Of a stretch of DNA of 10,369 nucleotides, positions 4,441 to 10,369 are shown in pieces. The notes below the pieces were generated by a model that was given only the letters and a program-made list of their open reading frames with translations, had not been told where the DNA came from and did no database searches. The translations under genes were made by a program, and so were the position numbers. The stretch spans positions 1 to 10,369 of the forward strand of contig JAAZDL010000091.1 in the NCBI GenBank assembly GCA_012512795.1. The letters are read 5' to 3'. The DNA is from Mycoplasmatota bacterium. GTDB taxonomy: Bacteria; Bacillota_I; Bacilli_A; RF39; UBA660. Position 1 is the stretch's first letter. Every line of letters starts with the position of its first letter.

Positions 4441-6825
4441 ATGAAGAAAAGAAAACTTAATAACAATTTTAAAAATGTTATAGATATATTAAAAAAGAAT
4501 ATTCTTTTAGCTATATTTATCGCTGTTACTTGTTTTATGACTGTTGGTTACGCTGCTTATCAACAGATTCTTTCTTTTTCCGGTAGTTTAACTTTTAAAA
4601 AACATAATATTATAGAAATTACTGATGTAACTTTGTTAAGTAGTAGCAATGTAGATTCATCATTAAGTCCTGAGTATAATAAAACTTCTGTTGACTTTGA
4701 TGTTGATTTCTATGGTAATGATACTATCTATGAAATAGTTTATTCTGTAGAACTTAAAAACGAAACAGCAAATGATTATGTTTATAGTGAAGTCGATTTT
4801 CAAAGTGTTGTTTCAACTACCAATGGTACTGGGACAGCAACTTTAACTGAAATGGTTACTGGCATTGATAATGGAGATGTAATCTTAGCGGGAACTACCA
4901 AAGTTATTACAATAACATTATCAATATCTACAAATGATCAAACATCAACATATAATGTTATTTCTACTGCTAATATTATTTTAAATAAAAATGTAACAGG
5001 AAGTTTACTTGCTAGTGTATCTCCAAATAGCGGGAATTTACAATTACCAAGTACACAAACAAGTTTTACTGTTAGTATTATTAACACATATAATATAAGT
5101 AGAAAGTTTACTTTGAGTCTTGCTAACACTAACTTTTATATTGCTGGAAACAGTACATTTACTATTGCGGCTAATACTACTAAAGATTATACAATTATAG
5201 TTAAACCTAATAGTGAAGCTATATTTTTAACAAATAGTGAAAGTTCTAGTTTAATATTAAGTGCTAATGGACTTTCTAACATTAATGTAGGATCTCTTAC
5301 TTTTGCTGTTGACATTTATGTTGAGCCTGATACATCTATTCCTGAAATAGGACCTGTAACTTTAGTTATAAATAATACTTCTGGTCAATTTCAAGTAAAT
5401 TGGTCTAGACTTGATACTGGAGGAAGTAGTATTACAAATTATGCTGTTTTATTATATAACTCCAGTGATGCTCTTATATCAACTAAAAATACTAATTCTG
5501 ATGTAACTACATATACATTTACTGGTATTGCAGCAGGTACATATTACGCTAAAGTTTATGGTGAAGATGAAGCTGGTAATACCGGGGCATCTTATGTATC
5601 TACTGCTACTACATCATCTATCTATTGTCGTAGATCAACATCTTATGCTATGCAGTGGACTTTTACAGTTACAAATGTTTTATCTAACTTAAAATCAAAC
5701 GGCGCAACAACAGCAGCTTTGGGAAGCACATACACAGCTACATTATCAGCATCATCAGTTCTTTATTCTCTTCCAAGTACAATTACAGTTAAAATGGGTG
5801 GTGTTACTTTAGTAAGTGGTACTGGATATACATATTCAAGTTCTACTGGAGCTGTTAGTATTCCGAATGTTAATGGAAATATAGAAATTACTGCTACTGG
5901 AACATCTAGTTGTTTAGTAGAAGGCACTAAAATAATGTTAGCTAATAAAACAACTAAAAATATAGAAGATATAAAATATGATGATTTATTACTTGTATGG
6001 AATTATGAGACAGGATCGTTTTCTTATCAGTATCCAATTTGGTTAGAAAAAGAATCTATAAGTAAAACATATCAATTAATTACTTTTTCAGACGGAAGTG
6101 TTTTAAAAGTTGTTGGTAAACATGGCTTATTTGACTTATCTTCTAATTTATTTGTATCCACTGATGATAAAGAAAATTTTAAAGTAGGATCTAAAATAGC
6201 TAAAATTAATTCAAAAAACAATGGATTTGATGAAGTAATAATTAAAAAGATTGAAACAAAATATGAAAAAGTTAAATATTACCATGTAGTATCAACTAGG
6301 TATTATAATGTAATAGCTAACAACATGTTAACAACTGATGGAACTGTAATATTATCAAATTTATATGGATTTAACAAAAATATTACATGGCCATCATCTA
6401 GAAATGATATTATTAATAATAAAGAAAACTTATATACATATAGTGATTTTAAAGATATAGTACCTTATTATATGTTTGTAGGAATGAGAATGGAAGAAGC
6501 TAAGTATTTGTCTGTATATGGTCTTAGTAAAGATATATTTACTTATTATTTACTTAAAAATCAAGTAAATGAAGATCTATGGTTAAAACCAATGACTAAT
6601 GCAAAATCACAATATTTATGGATGGTAACAACAAGCGATGATAATATAATAAACAAAAAAGATTATCTTGTTACTGAAAGTTCTTTGTATATGTTAAAAA
6701 AACCTAAATTAAATAAATATAAAATATTCATAGGTTGGTATAACACTGTTGATGGAAAGTATTATCAGCCAAATGATTTAGTTTCAATATATTCTCCAAC
6801 ACATTTTATCGCAGTATGGAAATAA
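4441..6825 (+). CDS. Large surface protein with SipW-type signal, FN3-like and Hint domains
   Basis: This 794-residue protein is exported by a SipW-type signal: a basic start, a hydrophobic helix at about 20-38 and VGYAAYQQ as the cleavage region. Domains in order are a TasA-like beta domain (about 40-180), a second Thr/Ser/Asn-rich beta-sandwich (about 181-297), an FN3-like domain (about 302-388) and a repeat-type beta module with LPSTITVKMGG (about 405-488). A Hint domain spans Cys491 to Asp633, then about 110 residues that I do not recognise, and an InlB/Flg_new-like repeat (about 753-794, FIGWY ending in AVWK). AAGGA (4429-4433) supports the start, 10 bp after the previous gene. It is the last gene of the operon. 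The architecture suggests an adhesin or matrix protein that can cleave itself at Cys491. There is no LPXTG anchor. Confidence 0.85.
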   Translation: MKKRKLNNNFKNVIDILKKNILLAIFIAVTCFMTVGYAAYQQILSFSGSLTFKKHNIIEITDVTLLSSSNVDSSLSPEYNKTSVDFDVDFYGNDTIYEIVYSVELKNETANDYVYSEVDFQSVVSTTNGTGTATLTEMVTGIDNGDVILAGTTKVITITLSISTNDQTSTYNVISTANIILNKNVTGSLLASVSPNSGNLQLPSTQTSFTVSIINTYNISRKFTLSLANTNFYIAGNSTFTIAANTTKDYTIIVKPNSEAIFLTNSESSSLILSANGLSNINVGSLTFAVDIYVEPDTSIPEIGPVTLVINNTSGQFQVNWSRLDTGGSSITNYAVLLYNSSDALISTKNTNSDVTTYTFTGIAAGTYYAKVYGEDEAGNTGASYVSTATTSSIYCRRSTSYAMQWTFTVTNVLSNLKSNGATTAALGSTYTATLSASSVLYSLPSTITVKMGGVTLVSGTGYTYSSSTGAVSIPNVNGNIEITATGTSSCLVEGTKIMLANKTTKNIEDIKYDDLLLVWNYETGSFSYQYPIWLEKESISKTYQLITFSDGSVLKVVGKHGLFDLSSNLFVSTDDKENFKVGSKIAKINSKNNGFDEVIIKKIETKYEKVKYYHVVSTRYYNVIANNMLTTDGTVILSNLYGFNKNITWPSSRNDIINNKENLYTYSDFKDIVPYYMFVGMRMEEAKYLSVYGLSKDIFTYYLLKNQVNEDLWLKPMTNAKSQYLWMVTTSDDNIINKKDYLVTESSLYMLKKPKLNKYKIFIGWYNTVDGKYYQPNDLVSIYSPTHFIAVWK
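5911..6339 (+). other. Hint (Hedgehog/intein-type) domain, residues 491-633
   Basis: This encoded domain starts SC-LVEGTKI (Cys491), the usual N-terminal nucleophile block, followed by KNIEDIKYDDLLLVWN, which matches the pattern in which the IEDI element leads to a GD turn. The SDGSVLKVVGKHGLF block holds His561, 70 residues after the Cys, matching the block-B histidine; the Thr three residues before His is Val558. The closing segment YYNVIANNMLTTD (ending Asp633) aligns with the last Hint blocks but has Thr-Asp where splicing inteins have His-Asn. Cleavage before Cys491 is therefore plausible, but protein splicing is not. Confidence 0.75.
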
Positions 6826-6849
6826 AAGACTATTTTAGTCTTTTTTTTT
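6824..6849 (+). terminator. Terminator of the surface-protein operon
   Basis: AAAAGACTA (6824-6832) pairs with TAGTCTTTT (6836-6844) around a three-base loop and ends in nine Ts. It begins within the stop codon of the Hint protein gene and is the first strong terminator after the promoter at 1545, so the four genes 1603-6825 form one unit. Confidence 0.9.
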
Positions 6850-6911
6850 ATTGATTATTAGTCAACACAATGTTAATAATTAGTTAATAATAATGATAAT
6901 ATTAATCTTTA

Positions 6912-6920
6912 TGATAAAAT
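6912..6920 (+). promoter_or_regulatory. Extended -10 promoter element for the 6927 gene
   Basis: TGATAAAAT gives -10 TAAAAT (6915-6920) with an extended TG (6912-6913) and no clear -35. The predicted start near 6927 coincides with the ATG of the next gene. The preceding bases (6860-6905) are nearly pure A and T with near-repeats of TTAATAAT, which may act as an UP-type element. Confidence 0.5.
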
Positions 6921-6926
6921 AAATAT

Positions 6927-7475
6927 ATGAATGATGTTATGAAATTAATTATAAGTAATAGTAAGAATATTATCATAGATAATAATTTTTTGTTTACAGC
7001 ATTTCAAAATAGACTAGTAATTAGAATCGTTCATATTTTTGAAAAATATAAAGTTTCAATAAATAAACAAATAATAATTAAAAACATGGAAGAACAACTA
7101 ATCAACTCTTTAATAGATATAAATTGTGAAACTATCAAAAGATATGTAGATATTATTTATAAATATGAAAAAATTATTAGTACTTACATTGATAGCAAAA
7201 CTAATGCTGAAATAATAAAACAATCAACTAAATCATTTATTAAAAAAATACATGAAAAAAATTCTTGTTCAATCAATAAAAATATATCTTCAAATTTTAT
7301 TGATTATATAAACTCTATTACTTTTGTTTATGATAATAATAATTTAAATAACGAATTATCAAACAGAATAAACAAAGATATAAATGAAATAATAAATGAG
7401 TTTAATAGAAATAATTATAATTTTGTAATTGAATCTATAAATATGATTATTAAAGATAAAATAAATAAAATTTAG
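6927..7475 (+). CDS. Unrecognised Asn/Ile/Lys-rich cytoplasmic protein
   Basis: This 182-residue protein matches no family I recognise. It has no signal peptide or long hydrophobic helix. It is rich in Asn, Ile and Lys and looks mostly helical, with possible amphipathic helices at about 20-45, 50-75 and 75-110, an Asn-rich low-complexity stretch at about 133-160 and a basic C-terminal helix. No Shine-Dalgarno lies before ATG 6927 or the in-frame ATG 6939; the promoter placement suggests leaderless translation from 6927. It ends 14 bp before the DHH phosphoesterase gene, with no terminator between, so the two are probably cotranscribed. The unbroken frame and conserved-looking spacing support a real gene, but its function is unknown. 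Confidence 0.65.
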   Translation: MNDVMKLIISNSKNIIIDNNFLFTAFQNRLVIRIVHIFEKYKVSINKQIIIKNMEEQLINSLIDINCETIKRYVDIIYKYEKIISTYIDSKTNAEIIKQSTKSFIKKIHEKNSCSINKNISSNFIDYINSITFVYDNNNLNNELSNRINKDINEIINEFNRNNYNFVIESINMIIKDKINKI

Positions 7476-7478
7476 TTT

Positions 7479-7484
7479 AAGGAG
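7479..7484 (+). promoter_or_regulatory. RBS that fixes the DHH protein start (AAGGAG)
   Basis: AAGGAG ends at 7484, five bases before ATG 7490. An in-frame GTG at 7484 uses the last G of this site and would leave no ribosome site ahead of it, so ATG 7490 is the start. Confidence 0.85.
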
Positions 7485-7489
7485 TGCAA

Positions 7490-8371
7490 ATGGACTTAGA
7501 AATATATAAAAAACATGAACCTATTTATATAATAGGGCATTCAAATATAGATATTGATTCCGCAGTATCTTCAAAAATATTAAGTGAAATATTTAATTTT
7601 TTTGATATAAAATCATATTATGCGGTCTTAGATGAAAATTATGATTTTGATGAATATAATAAAAATATGGTTGATGATTGTATGGTTTTTGAGCCAGTTG
7701 TTGTAAAAAAAGAAAATATAACTAACTATAATTGGTTTTTAACTGATCATAACGATAGATCTCAATCCGTTGGTTTTAATGCAAATGTAATAGGGTGTAT
7801 TGATCATCATCCAGATGCGCTTAATGTTAATAATAAAATATTAACTGATGTATGTTGTATTTCTCTTTTCATTTTTAGTTTATTTAAAGATGTATATGAG
7901 TTTACTAAAGAACAAAAATATCAAATATATTTAGCTTTTTTAAACGATTCCACTTTTGGAAAAGCATCTAGGTACAAAGAAAGTGATGGAGTTCTTGCTT
8001 CTTTGCTAGGTTTTGGAAGTAATTATGATGAATTATTTAAAAAGTTTTTTATTCCAACTGATTTATCAAATGGAATAGAATCAAAATTAAAAAACGGAAG
8101 CAAAAAATATAATTTTAATGGTATTAAGTTTGAAAGTGGATATATTGAAAGATTTGATACAATAGGTTTAGATGAGTATAAAGAATTAATAAATAAACAA
8201 AAATCATTTTTAGGATCATGGCTTGATTATACAAAATATCAATCATATGTTTATTTTAAATATGATAACAAATTAAAAGAATTTAAATATGATTTTATAG
8301 CATCAAGAGCAACAACTGTTTTAAATGATGTTATGAAATATTTAAAAGATGAAAAATATCTTATAGATTAA
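7490..8371 (+). CDS. DHH-family phosphoesterase, family II pyrophosphatase-like
   Basis: This 293-residue cytoplasmic enzyme has the DHH metal-site motifs in order: GHSNIDIDS (His17, Asp21, Asp23), TDHNDRSQS (Asp86), IDHHP (Asp105, His106, His107) and LNDSTFG (Asp153). The DHNxxxQS pattern is typical of manganese-dependent family II inorganic pyrophosphatases (PpaC), as is the length near 300. Family II enzymes carry a DHHA2 domain with an SRK substrate-binding motif near the C terminus. Here the corresponding place reads SRA (272-274), and DHH is followed by Pro instead of the usual basic residue. The metal site looks intact but substrate recognition may differ: another phosphoanhydride or a nucleotide is possible. 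It follows the unrecognised gene in one unit, and a terminator overlaps its end. Confidence 0.85.
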   Translation: MDLEIYKKHEPIYIIGHSNIDIDSAVSSKILSEIFNFFDIKSYYAVLDENYDFDEYNKNMVDDCMVFEPVVVKKENITNYNWFLTDHNDRSQSVGFNANVIGCIDHHPDALNVNNKILTDVCCISLFIFSLFKDVYEFTKEQKYQIYLAFLNDSTFGKASRYKESDGVLASLLGFGSNYDELFKKFFIPTDLSNGIESKLKNGSKKYNFNGIKFESGYIERFDTIGLDEYKELINKQKSFLGSWLDYTKYQSYVYFKYDNKLKEFKYDFIASRATTVLNDVMKYLKDEKYLID

Positions 8372-8394
8372 TATAAGATATTTTATTGTTTTTT
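8353..8394 (+). terminator. Terminator overlapping the end of the DHH gene
   Basis: A 13-bp perfect stem AAAATATCTTATA (8353-8365) and TATAAGATATTTT (8372-8384) has the stop codon TAA in its six-base loop and is followed by ATTG and six Ts. The last eight codons of the gene lie in the stem or at its base. Confidence 0.8.
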
Positions 8395-8414
8395 ACTTAA
8401 TATAATAGTATAAT
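8386..8414 (+). promoter_or_regulatory. Promoter of the PH-domain/dacA pair
   Basis: TTGTTT (8386-8391), a 17-bp spacer and TATAAT (8409-8414), with a second TATAAT at 8401-8406. The -35 overlaps the T tract of the preceding terminator, a compact arrangement. AGGTGA (8422-8427) then serves ATG 8432, so the leader is only about 10 nt. Confidence 0.7.
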
Positions 8415-8431
8415 TTTATTTAGGTGATATA

Positions 8432-8869
8432 ATGAACGAAGTATATAAAAAAGTAAAAGAATTTAAAAGTAAATATCCTTTGACTGTTGCGTTTAGAATT
8501 AAAAAACATGCAGCAGTAGTTGATATGCATTTATCTAAAGATGAAAAACTTATATATGCCTTTTGTGGCCAAAAGAATGATAGTTCTTTTATGATTATTA
8601 ATTCTTGTGTTATTGCTTTAACTAGCAAAAGATTATTAATAGGTAAAAAAAGAGTATTTTGGGGATATTTTTTTACTAGTGTTACACCTGATATGTATAA
8701 TGATATGAAAGTTATGAAGAATCTTATTTGGAGTGATATAGAAGTTGATACAATTAAAGAAAACATTTATTTATCTAATATGGATCCTAAGGGAGCAATA
8801 GAAATAGAAGGTGTTATATCTAATTTTATGATAAGGGAAAAGAAAAAATATGGAAAAAAAGATATGTAG
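8432..8869 (+). CDS. Bacterial PH-like (YokE-type) domain protein
   Basis: This 145-residue protein has no signal peptide or membrane helix. After a charged N-terminal helix (1-30), residues about 35-135 have the pattern of bacterial PH domains: LSKDEKLIYAF, then IALTSKRLLIGKKRV (the 'T-x-x-R-L-I-I' strand typical of bPH/YokE-like domains), WSDIEVDTIKE and IEIEGVISNFM. Such domains are small beta barrels with a C-terminal helix, and their ligands are mostly unknown. AGGTGA (8422-8427) supports the start. The gene overlaps the start of the carboxypeptidase gene by 20 bp, so their translation is probably coupled. A link to the cell envelope is inferred from this neighbour only. Confidence 0.65.
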   Translation: MNEVYKKVKEFKSKYPLTVAFRIKKHAAVVDMHLSKDEKLIYAFCGQKNDSSFMIINSCVIALTSKRLLIGKKRVFWGYFFTSVTPDMYNDMKVMKNLIWSDIEVDTIKENIYLSNMDPKGAIEIEGVISNFMIREKKKYGKKDM

Positions 8870-10070
8870 TATTTTCATACTCTTTTTTTTATTCACTAGT
8901 TCAATATTTGGATCGGAATTATCATTAAATAGTGATAAATATATTTTGTATAATATGAATGATGATAAAGTATTACTTGAAGAAAAATCTCATGAAAAGT
9001 CTTATATAGCAAGTCTTACGAAAATGATGAGTGTTCTTGTTTCTATTGAAAATATTGAATCATATGATAAAAAAATATTATTAACAAATGAAATGTTTAG
9101 TGATATAGAATGGGATGTATCAATAGCAGGATTTAAAGTAGGAGATTATGTAACATATAATGATTTATTATATGGAGCTATGCTTCCAAGTGGGGCTGAT
9201 GCAGTAAATTCTTTAGCTATATCTATTTCAGGTAACTTAAATAAATTTGTTAAATTGATGAATGAAAAAGCAAAAGAATTAAATATGAAAGATACTAACT
9301 TTGCAAATGTTACTGGGCTTTTTGATAAAAATAACTACAGCACAGCTTATGATATTTCGTTACTTTTAAAATATGCTTTGAAAAATGAAAAGTTTAAAGA
9401 AGTTTTTAGTGCTAAAAAATATACTTCAACTAATAACATTAGAATGAGCAGTACACTTATTTACTATAATAATAAAATAAATGAAAATATCTCTTATATT
9501 ACAGGCTCTAAAACTGGATATATTGATGAAGGAGGATATTCTTTAGCATCAACAGCAACTATAAATAATGTGGATTATTTATTAGTGACACTTAATGCTC
9601 CTGGTAAAACAAGTTCTGAACATGTAAAAGATGCAGTTAATACTTATCAATTTTATAGTAAAAACTATAGTTATCAAAATATTGTTGACAAAGAAGATGT
9701 TGTAGTTACTTTGAATACTAAATATGCTAAAGAAAAAACTATAGATATATACTCTAATGAAACAATAGATTATTATTTAAAGAATAATTTTGATAAAGAT
9801 AAAATAATATATGAATATAATGGAATTAATGAATTATCTTATTTTGATAAAATAGGAAAATCTTTAGGGACAATTACTATAAAATATGAAGATGAAGTAT
9901 TAAAAACTTTTGATTTAGTTTATTCAAGTACATTAACATTTAGTTTATTTAATTTTCTTTGGATTAACAAACTGTTTGTATTAATAGTAATAATGCTAAT
10001 TATGATAACAATTATTTTAAGCAAAAAGAAAAAAAAGAAAAGAAAAATTAAAATTACTAGATATAGATAA
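8850..10070 (+). CDS. D-Ala-D-Ala carboxypeptidase (DacA/PBP5-like, S11)
   Basis: Penicillin-binding protein of the S11 family, which trims the terminal D-Ala from peptidoglycan stem peptides outside the membrane. A signal peptide covers about residues 1-21 (KK, hydrophobic stretch, then SIFGS). Active-site motifs are Ser55-Leu-Thr-Lys58 (SxxK), Ser114-Gly-Ala116-Asp (where SGN is usual) and Lys221-Thr-Gly223 in GSKTGYIDEGGYSLA. Residues 275-360 form the C-terminal beta domain. A real TM helix (about 371-391) and a strongly basic tail (KKKKKKRK) anchor it, unlike the amphipathic helix of E. coli PBP5. Length 406 fits the family. It overlaps the PH-domain gene and shares its promoter. A possible AAGGGA (8833-8838) is weak and distant, so translation may depend on coupling. 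No terminator follows. Confidence 0.92.
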   Translation: MEKKICSIFILFFLFTSSIFGSELSLNSDKYILYNMNDDKVLLEEKSHEKSYIASLTKMMSVLVSIENIESYDKKILLTNEMFSDIEWDVSIAGFKVGDYVTYNDLLYGAMLPSGADAVNSLAISISGNLNKFVKLMNEKAKELNMKDTNFANVTGLFDKNNYSTAYDISLLLKYALKNEKFKEVFSAKKYTSTNNIRMSSTLIYYNNKINENISYITGSKTGYIDEGGYSLASTATINNVDYLLVTLNAPGKTSSEHVKDAVNTYQFYSKNYSYQNIVDKEDVVVTLNTKYAKEKTIDIYSNETIDYYLKNNFDKDKIIYEYNGINELSYFDKIGKSLGTITIKYEDEVLKTFDLVYSSTLTFSLFNFLWINKLFVLIVIMLIMITIILSKKKKKKRKIKITRYR

Positions 10071-10081
10071 AAATTAATAAG

Positions 10082-10110
10082 TTGACAATTATGCTATAAA
10101 ACTTTAAAAT
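10082..10110 (+). promoter_or_regulatory. Promoter of rny
   Basis: TTGACA (10082-10087), a perfect -35, is followed by a 17-bp spacer and TAAAAT (10105-10110). Inside the spacer lies TGCTATAAA (10092-10100), which resembles the extended -10 of other promoters here and could be an alternative -10. The predicted starts are near 10117 and 10107. Confidence 0.7.
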
Positions 10111-10115
10111 ATATA

Positions 10116-10134
10116 TAGAAGTTTAATACTTCTA
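10116..10134 (+). other. 5' leader hairpin of rny
   Basis: TAGAAGT (10116-10122) pairs with ACTTCTA (10128-10134) around loop TTAAT. If transcription starts near 10117 the hairpin sits at the very 5' end of the mRNA, 14 bases before the ribosome site. Such 5' structures can protect an mRNA from 5'-end-dependent decay or be a control site. Confidence 0.5.
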
Positions 10135-10158
10135 GAAAGAAAATAATGGAGGAAAATT

Positions 10159-10369
10159 ATGGAAAACTTAATTATCTCCATTTTGCTTGTTGTAGTTGGA
10201 TTATTTATTGGTGCCTTTACTATGATAATAGTAAACAAATTTAAGGTTAGTAAAGCACAAAAATACGCTGATAAATTAATTCAAGATGCTAAACGCGAAG
10301 CTGAGAAAGTTAAACGAGATGGTGTTTTTGAATTAAAAGAAGAAAGTTATAAACTTAAAAATCAAACTG
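10159..10369 (+). CDS. rny: Ribonuclease Y, N-terminal part
   Basis: The first 70 codons of a gene that runs off the window. The product begins with a TM helix (about residues 4-24, LIISILLVVVGLFIGAF) followed by a highly charged helical region with DAKREAEKVKRDGVFELKEE, the start of the coiled coil typical of RNase Y, the membrane-bound endoribonuclease that initiates mRNA decay in Bacillota. The KH and HD domains would lie downstream. GGAGGA (10148-10153), five bases ahead, supports ATG 10159. It has its own promoter, although no terminator separates it from the carboxypeptidase gene. ATP synthase b subunits begin similarly, but the EAE/ELKEE pattern and the monocistronic context favour RNase Y. 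Confidence 0.85.
   Translation, partial: MENLIISILLVVVGLFIGAFTMIIVNKFKVSKAQKYADKLIQDAKREAEKVKRDGVFELKEESYKLKNQT

Noticed and set aside
5911..6360. A splicing intein in the surface protein
   Set aside because: No His-Asn at the end of the domain, no Cys/Ser/Thr after it, no endonuclease insert, and the flanks do not form one conserved host protein.
6850..6911. Repeats resembling TTAATAAT as a CRISPR or replication-origin repeat array
   Set aside because: They are short, irregular and what such AT-rich DNA gives by chance; no spacers, no DnaA-box series, no partner genes.
7484..7489. GTG 7484 as the start of the DHH protein
   Set aside because: It overlaps the AAGGAG site that correctly serves ATG 7490.
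10082..10100. TTGACA paired with TGCTATAAA as one promoter
   Set aside because: The spacer is only 7 bp; TAAAAT at 10105-10110 has the correct 17 bp.
1..10369. Mycoplasma-type code with TGA as Trp
   Set aside because: All recognised proteins are complete in the standard code and use TGG for Trp; the wall carboxypeptidase also argues against a wall-less organism.

Overview
The window is very AT-rich bacterial DNA. It reads in the standard code: Trp is TGG, all nine complete genes stop at TAA or TAG, and none needs TGA read as sense. The Shine-Dalgarno sites, short T-tailed hairpin terminators, tRNA genes with encoded CCA, a D-Ala-D-Ala carboxypeptidase and an RNase Y gene point to a low-GC Bacillota. 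I infer a small-genome, walled relative of the Mollicutes (Bacilli or RF39-like gut lineages). The wall enzyme and the code argue against a true Mycoplasma.

Layout: positions 1-425 hold the end of a tRNA operon (partial Leu, Ser-UGA, initiator Met, Asp-GUC, Phe-GAA) closed by a terminator. A separate promoter at 518-546 drives Arg-ACG and Pro-UGG (612-770), also followed by a terminator. At 871-1506 is a lone transglutaminase-fold protein.

The centre (1545-6849) is the accessory region of most interest. It is a single-promoter operon encoding a small TasA/camelysin-like secreted protein, a large membrane-embedded SipW-type signal peptidase, a two-TM protein resembling DUF5305, and a 794-residue surface protein. 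That last protein has a SipW-type signal sequence, beta-sandwich and FN3-like domains, a Hint (Hedgehog/intein-type) autoprocessing domain and a C-terminal InlB/Flg_new-like repeat. The likely scheme is that the dedicated peptidase matures both secreted proteins, which then assemble on the cell surface. The Hint domain may cleave the large one, or attach its N-terminal part to something.

Positions 6927-8371 hold an unrecognised Asn/Ile-rich protein, possibly made from a leaderless mRNA, and a DHH-family phosphoesterase related to family II pyrophosphatases. Positions 8432-10070 hold a bacterial PH-domain-like protein overlapping a membrane-anchored DacA-like carboxypeptidase. The window ends inside rny (RNase Y), which has its own promoter and a 5' leader hairpin. 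All domain calls were made by eye, without database searches.
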